Assembly (NCBI RefSeq): GCF_014282275.1
Contig: NZ_VFIA01000037.1
Location: 1 to 52,182, forward strand
Reading direction: 5' to 3'
Length of the DNA stretch: 52,182 nucleotides
From: Spirosoma utsteinense
GTDB lineage: Bacteria > Bacteroidota > Bacteroidia > Cytophagales > Spirosomataceae
A program made the position numbers and the translations under genes. Under the pieces are notes generated by a model. It was not told the origin of the DNA, made no database searches, and saw only the letters and a program-made list of their open reading frames with translations. This document shows positions 44,599-52,182 of this stretch, in pieces; within the stretch, counting starts at the first letter, position 1, and the number at the start of each line of letters is the position of its first letter.

Positions 44599-45778
44599 CG
44601 GCCGCCCGGGTGTTTGTCAGTACGAACTTTCCAATATCCACCAGCGTCGCATCGGGCGCGGGCTGACGGAGGTAAAGTGTCAGGTCCCGATGAATGCGCT
44701 CAAAGGGATGTGGCCGTAAGAGCCCTCTGGCACCAACACAGCGTTCGGCAAGCGGCATAATTCGCAGGCAGATTTCTTCAATAGCCGTGCGGGTCATGTT
44801 GGCGTAGGCAACGATCTTTTGCCAGTCGGCACCTTCAGCCAGCCAACGGTCAGTGTTGTCGCCAGCCAAACGGATCCACTGATTGCCTGACTCGATCAGA
44901 TAAGCCATTTCGGCCAGCCGGGTCTGTTGAAAAACGTCATCGGTCCGGTTTGCCTGAACCAGAAACTGGCGGGTCGACTCGTAAAGAGCTTCGGCACCAC
45001 CGAGTTGTACGGCTGCAAACCGGATGGCTCCTCCGCTGAAGACGGGTTGCTGGAAGTAGTTTCCCGGATGCCCCAGCAGGTCGTCATCCGTTAGTTCAAC
45101 CCCGGTAAAGTCGAGTTTAAAACTGGCCGATGCGCGCATACCCAGTGGCCGCCAAAATTGATCATGTTGATCAATGGCCGAAACCCGTTCTGTGGGCACA
45201 ACCGCCATCTGCCAGCCTTTACGATGGGTTTCCTGTTGATCGGTTGTTTGCAACTCGCCGGTAATCAGCGGTCGCTGCACCCAGCCTGCTCCGGAACAGA
45301 ACGTCTTGGAACCCTGTAAACGGTATGTAATGTCGCCCGTCGATGAGACCTGTTCGACCAGACTGACCCCATCGCCGGCCTGCGTATTCCAGACGCTAAA
45401 TAACCGATGGTGCTGAATTACGTCGTCGTACCAGGCTGTACGCTGGCTGGGTGTAGCATAGAGATGAATCAGGTAAAGGGCATTGATATGGCCTTCGTAT
45501 ACCCGTCCAACGGCCAGGTTTGCCGATCCAATCCGTTTAAGGAGGTGGAGCAGACGAGCCGTTTGCCCTTCCATAAAGTCGAGGTCGTGGCCGGGCAGTG
45601 TGATCGCCAGCAGGCCAGCCTCGGCCAGCCAGGTAAAGGCATCTTCGGGAAACGCCCCCTCGCTGTCCGTGTCGGAAGCGACGTCAGCAATTCGCTCGAT
45701 TAGTGGGTCCAGCAAAGAAAGACAATCGTCAGAAAAAGGCGACAGAGTGGGGGAGGAGACGGAGTTGAAGAAGTTCAT
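44582..45778 (-). CDS. Acyl-CoA dehydrogenase-family flavoprotein
   Basis: 398 residues with the family layout: N-terminal helical domain (AFPEDAFTWLAEAGLLAITLPG), middle beta domain (TYRLQGSKTFCSGAGWV, LGMRASASFKLDFTGVEL) and C-terminal helical bundle (AALQLGG-type AAVQLGGAEALYESTR, CVGARGLLRPHPFERIHRDL; in parts). These oxidise acyl thioesters or act as flavin hydroxylases/oxidases on other substrates. No acyl-CoA ligase or beta-oxidation genes are nearby, so a dedicated biosynthetic step with the PIG-L and methyltransferase partners is more likely than fatty-acid degradation. It is the first gene of the three-gene leftward operon. Confidence 0.85.
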   Translation of the reverse strand: MNFFNSVSSPTLSPFSDDCLSLLDPLIERIADVASDTDSEGAFPEDAFTWLAEAGLLAITLPGHDLDFMEGQTARLLHLLKRIGSANLAVGRVYEGHINALYLIHLYATPSQRTAWYDDVIQHHRLFSVWNTQAGDGVSLVEQVSSTGDITYRLQGSKTFCSGAGWVQRPLITGELQTTDQQETHRKGWQMAVVPTERVSAIDQHDQFWRPLGMRASASFKLDFTGVELTDDDLLGHPGNYFQQPVFSGGAIRFAAVQLGGAEALYESTRQFLVQANRTDDVFQQTRLAEMAYLIESGNQWIRLAGDNTDRWLAEGADWQKIVAYANMTRTAIEEICLRIMPLAERCVGARGLLRPHPFERIHRDLTLYLRQPAPDATLVDIGKFVLTNTRAADELWH

Positions 45779-46280
45779 ACCCCCTATTAATCTGTTGATC
45801 GAATGATTGTTTTACAAAATACCAATCCGTTCAATGATTTAGAGAAGAGGTTCGGCTGTTCGATGGCAGTTAAGGTACAATCTTTACTAAACCACACTGA
45901 ATTAAATCATCGACGAAGTGGTCGGTTGTATCGGTGCGTACAATCAATTCCTTTCCCGACTCCCGCGTTTGGATATGATCCGCGAGCTGAATCATGAAGT
46001 GGGGTATGGACGTTGTTGCCGATAGACCGCTCAGACGCCAGAGCGTCTCAACGAACTGGCCAGAAGAAGTTGCCTGACAGTAGGTTTGACCACTGCCTGA
46101 TGAGAATACCATTTCTCCGTTAGTTTACGCGTATATACTTACTAGTTTCAGTACCTGTTCAAGGTTGATGAAGCACTAACAGTAAGACTACAAAATCTAT
46201 AGGCTGTCACTTGTTATTTTTATTTTAGTTCTTTATTGTTGATCAAATTGGCTGGCTAGGGGTATATTAACGAAGAGGGT
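45779..46280. other. Intergenic region upstream of the acyl-CoA dehydrogenase operon
   Basis: About 500 bp. A leftward frame at 45870-46112 (80 residues, HFMIQLADHIQTRESGKELI in the middle) has protein-like composition but no recognised domain, so it is not called as a gene. The right part is AT-rich and follows the LytTR regulator stop. Confidence 0.4.
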
Positions 46281-47054
46281 TCACCGTCCCAGCCAATCTT
46301 TAAACTCCGTGACCCGGCTCAGACTTACGAACAATTCATGGCGGGCAACGGGAACCAGGTCCAGTTTTAGTTTACCTGCTGAAAAGGTATGAATCGTTTG
46401 TATGGCCGTTCTGGCTACGAGAAACTGCCGGTTGGCCCGAAAAAATTGAGCTGGGTTCACCATCCCGGATAGCTGATCGAGGCTATAGTCGAGGGGCAGC
46501 GACATACCTTCTTTGGTAGCCAGAAACGTTGCTTTCTCTTCCGAAAAGAAATAGGCAATATCGGCAACTTCCACACTCCTGATTTTGGTGCCGAGGCTTA
46601 CCATGAAGCGCTCTTTAAAATTCGGTTCTTTAGGCTTCTGGATCAGTGCCAGTAGTGCGTTCAGGTCGGGCAGGCCGGGTTGCTGCCGAATGATCCTGAA
46701 CTTGTCGAGTGCCGCTGCCAACTCGTCATAGTCAACCGGCTTGAGCAGGTAATCAATGCTGTTCACTTTGAAAGCTTTGATCATATACTCCTCATAGGCG
46801 GTCGTGAAAATAACGGGTAGGGTCAGGCGCGTCTGATCAAAAATAGAAAATGCAAGACCATCTTCGAGATGAATATCCATAAAGGCTAGGTCTGGCAGAG
46901 GCATTTGGCCGCTGCCCTGTTGACTAAACCAGGCAACGGCTTCGCTTACCGATGGCAACTGCGCCATAACCTGGATAGCCGGATCGTATTTCTTAAGCAT
47001 CCGCTCTAACTGACGGGCGGTGCGGGCTTCGTCTTCAATGATCAGGACATTCAT
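46281..47054 (-). CDS. LytTR-family DNA-binding response regulator
   Basis: 257 residues. The receiver domain occupies 1-125 with the acidic pocket IIEDEA (Glu7, Asp8), phospho-acceptor Asp60 (AFMDIHLEDG), Thr/Lys region FTTAYEEY and KPVDY. A linker leads to a LytTR domain from about 155 (KERFMVSLGTKIRSVEVADIAYF, in part; FFRANRQFLVARTAIQTI; in parts). It overlaps the sensor kinase gene by 4 bp. Such pairs in Bacteroidota often control nearby or unlinked surface genes; no target site was identified here. Confidence 0.92.
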   Translation of the reverse strand: MNVLIIEDEARTARQLERMLKKYDPAIQVMAQLPSVSEAVAWFSQQGSGQMPLPDLAFMDIHLEDGLAFSIFDQTRLTLPVIFTTAYEEYMIKAFKVNSIDYLLKPVDYDELAAALDKFRIIRQQPGLPDLNALLALIQKPKEPNFKERFMVSLGTKIRSVEVADIAYFFSEEKATFLATKEGMSLPLDYSLDQLSGMVNPAQFFRANRQFLVARTAIQTIHTFSAGKLKLDLVPVARHELFVSLSRVTEFKDWLGR

Positions 47055-48160
47055 AGGGTAAGCGGAATTTTTACGATAAATAAACCATGTTGTTCGCCGT
47101 ACCAGACCGGGCGTTCGGTCAGCAGGGCATAGCGGTTGGCAATATTAGTTAACCCCACGCCCGTTGACGGTTCAGGGATATCGCGGAGTTGTATCGGGTT
47201 TTCGACGATCAGAAACTCATCCTTCGTGTAAATACGTACCTGTAGCCGTTCCCGAATCGACATGCGATTATGCTTTACTGCGTTTTCAACGACCAGCTGG
47301 AGGGATAAGGGCGCAATCTGGTACTGTGTTTGTACCGACGGAGGAACATCGATGACGACCTCAAATTTGTTTTCGAAACGTATCTGAAGCAAAAATGTGT
47401 AGGCCTGAATGAAATCGAGTTCGGTGCTGAGCGGGACCATATCCTGGTCGCGTTGCTCTAACAGGTAGCGATAGGCTTTTGATAATTGCTTGATAAACTG
47501 TTCGGACAAGTCGACATCCTCATGAATCAGGGAGGTTAAAATACTCAGACTGTTAAAAAGAAAGTGGGGACTGAGTTGATTCTTCAGGGCTTCGAACTGA
47601 CTCAGTACCGCTTCTTTTTGCAGGCGCTCCGCTCGTAGCCGCACATCTTTCAATTGCTGGAAAGCCCGGGCGTTGATCGTCAAATCAAAGGCTGACAACA
47701 TGATGGCAACCGAAAAACCAGTATTGGCCCGTCCTACATAGGCCATCACCTCAGGGGGAAAAGGCATGGTGGCGTTTTCGTCCTGAAAAGCCGGCCACAG
47801 ATAAAATATAAGCCGAAAGCTAAGCCCCACCATTTCCCCAAAGACTATATTGAACAGCAAGGCAAGTCCTAGTGATACCAGGATGGTTGTCAGAATCGCT
47901 TTCCAACTAAATTCGTGCAGAAAGTCTTCCCCGAACCAGTCAAACAGTCGACGTTGAATCCAGTCGGTGGCATTGATCCAGATGAAATACAGGACCAGGA
48001 CCACAAGGGTATACCCCAGGATTAGAGGCAAAACTGGCATTGTCGAATTTGATGGGCGTTTGGTTCCCCACAGGTTTACGTAGAACAGCAGAGGTGAATA
48101 AAGCAGTAAGAGCCGAATGGCTAGTTGCCATTTTTTATAGGAAGTTAACTGCCCGGACAT
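47051..48160 (-). CDS. LytS/YehU-type sensor histidine kinase
   Basis: 369 residues. Four hydrophobic segments in the first 165 residues (around 13-30, 45-62, 88-107 and 113-122, then 147-160) form a membrane sensor without a large external domain. The His_kinase motif NQLSPHFLFNSLS gives the phospho-accepting His199, and a reduced HATPase region follows (LVVENAVKHN N-box, GVGLTNIANRYALL). It phosphorylates the LytTR regulator encoded directly downstream with a 4-bp overlap. Confidence 0.92.
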   Translation of the reverse strand: MSGQLTSYKKWQLAIRLLLLYSPLLFYVNLWGTKRPSNSTMPVLPLILGYTLVVLVLYFIWINATDWIQRRLFDWFGEDFLHEFSWKAILTTILVSLGLALLFNIVFGEMVGLSFRLIFYLWPAFQDENATMPFPPEVMAYVGRANTGFSVAIMLSAFDLTINARAFQQLKDVRLRAERLQKEAVLSQFEALKNQLSPHFLFNSLSILTSLIHEDVDLSEQFIKQLSKAYRYLLEQRDQDMVPLSTELDFIQAYTFLLQIRFENKFEVVIDVPPSVQTQYQIAPLSLQLVVENAVKHNRMSIRERLQVRIYTKDEFLIVENPIQLRDIPEPSTGVGLTNIANRYALLTERPVWYGEQHGLFIVKIPLTL

Positions 48161-48614
48161 ATGAATAGCGTTTGTACAGGCGTAAACGTACTACCCGTCC
48201 GGGTCGGTACCAAAAGAAAGGAGATAAACCGGGGGGTTAGCTGGCTGAACGAATGAGATTAGGGGATGAGTGGTTTACCTCCTTTCAGGATCGATTGTCC
48301 GCTGATTCGATCGGACAGCAAGAAGAATAGCTCTTTTTACAGCGGGCTATCCCATACCCGGTGCAGGTCAAGAACAACGTATTAGCCAACTGCACCAGTA
48401 GCCCGCCGGTAATCGTGGCGTTGTTTCGACGTAACTGATCGCCAAATGGGGGCTACCTTTTCCGCTTACACCCTCTAGTTGCTTAAACCAGTCGGAGAGT
48501 AGCTGATTATCAATGGTGAATCAGCGGGTTAGGCATAGTAAAATCCCGCTTTAACTCTCTTATATACAAACTCCCGGATGAGGTCTTCCTTTACTCTTCA
48601 ACGAATATTCTACT
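48161..48614. other. Intergenic region between kinase and esterase
   Basis: About 450 bp between divergent genes; no gene recognised. TGTCCG (48296-48301) and CGGACA (48312-48317) form a small inverted repeat of unknown meaning. Confidence 0.4.
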
Positions 48615-50273
48615 ATGAAACCGTCAAGACGAAATTTTTTACAGGCATTGGGCGTTGGCGTGACCAGCCTGGGTGTAGCCGAGCAATCCATTGCGGCAGG
48701 TGTAAAACCACCAAAAGTGGCAAAAGCAGCCGGCGATGAGCAGGTTTTATTTGTGGGCGATAACATCGCCATCGCTAAAACGGAACATGGCAAGGTCAGG
48801 GGGTTTATCCTACGGGGTGTTCACCAATTTTTAGGCGTTCCCTACGGGGCCGACACCTCGGGCAAAAACCGCTTTATGCCCCCGCAAAAGCCAACGGCCT
48901 GGACCGATATTCGTCCGGCCCTCTGGTGGGGCAATTCTGCTCCCCAGATTATGGAAAAGCGGTACGCCAATCCTTATGCCTCGTTCGTCGACCACTGGAA
49001 CTACGACGATGTGTCGGAAGATTGCCTGAAACTGAACGTGTGGACTCCGGCACTGGATACCCAAAAACGGCCGGTAATCGTCTGGCTTCACGGGGGTGGT
49101 TTCGTGAATGGCAATGCGATTGAGCAGGACGGCTATCATGGCGAGAATATTTCCCGTATGGGGAATGTCGTTTTCTGCTCGATCAACCACCGGCTCGGCG
49201 CATTGGGCTATACCCACCTGAAGGCAGCTGGCGGGCATTCGGCTTCCGGCAACGTAGGCAACCTGGACATGGTGGCGGCTCTCGAATGGGTGAAAAACAA
49301 CATTGCCAATTTTGGCGGAGACCCGAACAACGTAACCATCATTGGCCAGTCGGGGGGAGGAGCCAAAGTGACTACCCTGATGAATATGCCGTCGGCGAAG
49401 GGCTTGTTCCATAAGGCCGTAGCGTTGAGTGGCAGCTCACTGGCCGGCACCAATAAAGAATACGCCGAAAAGCTGGGCCTTAAAGTGATGGAAGAGGCCG
49501 GTCTGAAACCTGGAGAAATCGACAAACTTCAGCAGATTCCCTGGCGTGAATACATTGACATCGCCAATCGGGCCACCGAGAAAATGTCCGACGAAGCCAA
49601 AAAGATGGGCATCCAGCGTGGTGGTTACTCGCCCGTAGGTGATGGCGTAACCTTGAAAGACGGTGCTTTTTTCACCGATGCCAGCCACTTCTCGGCTGAC
49701 ATTCCACTGATGATCTGCTCGACCTTCCACGAGCAAAACCCCGACCGGACCGATGCTTCTCTGGAAAGTATTTCACTGGCCGACGTAAAAGAAAAGATCA
49801 AGTCCCGCTTTGGTGACAAGACCAGCGATATCGTGGATGCCTATGCCCGGAATTTTCCGAAGGCGCGTCCTATCGAAATCTGGGCGTTGATCGTGTCCAG
49901 CCGGAAGAATGTCGTGGCCACCGCCGACGCGAAGGTATCGCAACGAAAAGCGCCCGTTTATGTGGCCTGGTTTGGCTGGCAACCCCCGCTCTTCGACGGT
50001 CGGATGCGGGCGTTCCACTGCGACGATATCTGCTTCTGGTTTTCCAACACCGACCTGATGCTGACCCACACGGGCGGTGGCAAACGACCCCGCGCCCTGT
50101 CGGAGAAGATGGCGGGTTCCTTCCTCAATTTTGTGAAGACCGGCAACCCCAACGGGGGCGGCTTACCCAACTGGAAGCCCTACACGACCCAAAACGGCGA
50201 GACCATGATCCTGGATGACACCTCCGCGCTGGCCAATGACCCTGACCGCGAGGCTCGTAAGACGTTGGCGTAA
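48615..50273 (+). CDS. Tat-exported type-B carboxylesterase (GQSGGG variant)
   Basis: 552 residues. A twin-arginine signal (SRRNFLQALGVG) with a hydrophobic stretch ends around AIAAG, so it is exported folded, unlike the Sec-type esterases at 8-13 kb. Motifs are FLGVPYGAD (72-80), SEDCLKLNVW (134-143), oxyanion-hole HGGGF (159-163), nucleophile Ser246 in GQSGGGAKV, an Asn-Glu-lacking region HEQNPD where the acid is expected, and FHCDDICFWF, probably with the catalytic His. It is a paralog of the esterase at 8453-10078. It stands alone between the two-component pair and the Tet(X)-like gene. Confidence 0.87.
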   Translation: MKPSRRNFLQALGVGVTSLGVAEQSIAAGVKPPKVAKAAGDEQVLFVGDNIAIAKTEHGKVRGFILRGVHQFLGVPYGADTSGKNRFMPPQKPTAWTDIRPALWWGNSAPQIMEKRYANPYASFVDHWNYDDVSEDCLKLNVWTPALDTQKRPVIVWLHGGGFVNGNAIEQDGYHGENISRMGNVVFCSINHRLGALGYTHLKAAGGHSASGNVGNLDMVAALEWVKNNIANFGGDPNNVTIIGQSGGGAKVTTLMNMPSAKGLFHKAVALSGSSLAGTNKEYAEKLGLKVMEEAGLKPGEIDKLQQIPWREYIDIANRATEKMSDEAKKMGIQRGGYSPVGDGVTLKDGAFFTDASHFSADIPLMICSTFHEQNPDRTDASLESISLADVKEKIKSRFGDKTSDIVDAYARNFPKARPIEIWALIVSSRKNVVATADAKVSQRKAPVYVAWFGWQPPLFDGRMRAFHCDDICFWFSNTDLMLTHTGGGKRPRALSEKMAGSFLNFVKTGNPNGGGLPNWKPYTTQNGETMILDDTSALANDPDREARKTLA

Positions 50274-50320
50274 TAACTGGAATAGTCAGCTGGTAAATTA
50301 GCTTAGTCAATATAGTTGAA

Positions 50321-50379
50321 ATGGCCCTACTTCTTAAGATGCAACTCGTACAAACAGCTATCTAAATGAGTAGGGCCAT
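50321..50379. terminator. Long-loop inverted repeat after the esterase
   Basis: ATGGCCCTACT (50321-50331) and AGTAGGGCCAT (50369-50379) are complementary across 37 nt. It lies between convergent genes and may serve both. Confidence 0.4.
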
Positions 50380-50517
50380 CGACTGAAAGGATATTGCTTC
50401 GTTTGCGTCCGTGTAGCGAAAATGCTTACGGTCTGTACCGAGCTACCTGTGCCGTTGCTGTACCGGTTACGAAGGATACTCAATACGTCGGTGTTCAGTT
50501 CAGAAAACCTGTCTAAC

Positions 50518-51660
<1,143 letters not shown>

Positions 51661-51684
51661 TTAATTAATGACACAAAATTGAGG

Positions 51685-51698
51685 AACCTTTTAAGGTT
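51685..51698. promoter_or_regulatory. Small palindrome in the Tet(X)-like/AraC intergenic region
   Basis: AACCTT-TT-AAGGTT lies in the middle of the 93-bp divergent promoter region and is a candidate regulator-binding site. Confidence 0.35.
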
Positions 51699-51741
51699 GA
51701 AATACCTACATTAGTCATAAAAATAGTCGTAAAAGACTTGT

Positions 51742-52075
51742 ATGAAAGGAGACACACGGGAGTCAGTGCCCAACGTTCTATACAGGCTGGCTTATGTATT
51801 GGGTACAGTCGTGACGAATTGGACAGTGGAAATCCCCGAAGAATTTGGTACGGGGTATTGTTCCGGATTTGTTTTTAATGAGAATATCCGACTGCTGATC
51901 CTTAACTATGAACTCAAAGAAGACCTGGTTATTGACAACCCGGAGGTCAATGATTCGGCGAGCATGCTGCTCTTTAAGTTTCAAAACGTAATCCCTAAAA
52001 CAGCTACCCCATCAACGGGAAGGGAAACACCGTCCGTTTTAATTGCGACCAGTAGCATAAATACCGATGTCGTTA
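51742..52075 (+). pseudogene. AraC-type regulator, N-terminal fragment interrupted by an insertion sequence
   Basis: About 110 residues (VLYRLAYVLGTVVTNWTVE, FVFNENIRLLILNYELKEDL, SMLLFKFQNVIP, SVLIATSSINTDVV) resemble the start of Bacteroidota AraC-family regulators that pair with oxidoreductase genes. After INTDVV the expected sequence stops; the frame ends at 52092 within DNA that looks like an insertion-sequence end. The DNA-binding C-terminal domain is absent from the window. It is divergently arranged with the Tet(X)-like gene, which it probably controlled. Confidence 0.6.
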
Positions 52076-52182
52076 GAGTATGTTTTGGATAGTCTAAAAA
52101 TGAGAGTCCGTCTTATCTTGTAGTTACCAAGCTCCAAGATCATGAACGAATCGTTTCAAGCACTAACGGACTCTCAATGGCA
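52076..52182 (+). mobile_element. Left end of an insertion sequence, running off the window
   Basis: From about 52075 the sequence no longer fits the AraC-type gene and leads to an ATG at 52142 that opens MNESFQALTDSQW, a typical start of IS5-like transposases (LTDSQW). TGAGAGTCCGT (52101-52111) and ACGGACTCTCA (52166-52176) are perfect inverted repeats spanning the start codon. The exact terminal repeat and target duplication cannot be fixed without the right end. Confidence 0.6.
52142..52182 (+). CDS. IS5-like transposase, first 13 residues (partial)
   Basis: The frame ATG AAC GAA TCG ... TGG CA encodes MNESFQALTDSQW and continues past the right edge. LTDSQW is common near the N-terminus of IS5-group transposases. 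The call rests on this short motif and on the abrupt end of the preceding gene. Confidence 0.5.
   Translation, partial: MNESFQALTDSQW

Noticed and set aside
45870..46112. Leftward 80-residue frame in the intergenic region
   Set aside because: Composition is acceptable but no family, start signal or conserved context was seen; described only under the intergenic entry.

Overview
The window looks like DNA from a Cytophagales bacterium close to Spirosoma. That assignment is inferred from a SusC/SusD pair, a PVC-type HEAT/cytochrome c protein, LytTR two-component signalling, a Tet(X)-like monooxygenase, weak Shine-Dalgarno signals and moderately GC-rich coding DNA. A complete plasmid-type replication and partition module sits in the middle (about 25.5-33.5 kb) between metabolic genes. 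The window is therefore either part of a large plasmid or secondary replicon, or a chromosome carrying an integrated plasmid. The sequence alone does not decide.

Left arm (1-25.5 kb). A PVC-type heme/HEAT protein (leftward) faces an M28 peptidase - amino acid permease - LLM flavin monooxygenase series. A leftward operon follows with four secreted esterases: two tandem esterase-D types and two type-B carboxylesterases. A NUDIX-type regulator is divergent from it, with a perfect 8-bp-arm palindrome in the shared intergenic region. Next comes a rightward series: a Tat-exported glycoside-hydrolase-like protein, a lactate/glycolate-type permease, a D-2-hydroxyacid dehydrogenase, glycerate kinase and an exported TIM-barrel isomerase-like protein. 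A ModE-like regulator precedes a TonB-dependent receptor whose start is covered by two tandem 24-bp imperfect palindromes resembling ModE boxes. The arm ends in a fused scar: the N-terminus of a LysR regulator joined to the C-terminus of threonine synthase.

Replicon core (25.5-33.5 kb). About 2.2 kb of AT-richer non-coding DNA carries four long palindromes (55-73 bp). They share one 25-bp core (CATAAAGGACA-N3-TGTCCTTTATG), but each has different self-complementary flanks. A fifth copy of the core lies inside the parB reading frame. A RepB/Rep_3-type initiator, a nine-copy iteron array (17-bp unit GTACCAAnnGACTTACA, mostly at 21-22 bp spacing), an inverted half-iteron operator, an AT-rich tract, an intrinsic terminator and a parA-parB operon complete the module. 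A small HTH-like protein lies behind parA.

Right arm (34-52.2 kb). It contains a SusC/SusD pair, a gluconate-2-dehydrogenase-subunit-3-like protein and a GMC oxidoreductase. A four-gene set follows: GT2 glycosyltransferase facing an acyl-CoA dehydrogenase - PIG-L deacetylase - methyltransferase operon. Then come a LytTR/LytS-type two-component pair, a Tat-exported type-B carboxylesterase, and a Tet(X)-like FAD monooxygenase divergent from an AraC-type regulator fragment. That fragment is apparently cut by an insertion sequence running off the right edge. No rRNA, tRNA or CRISPR array was seen.
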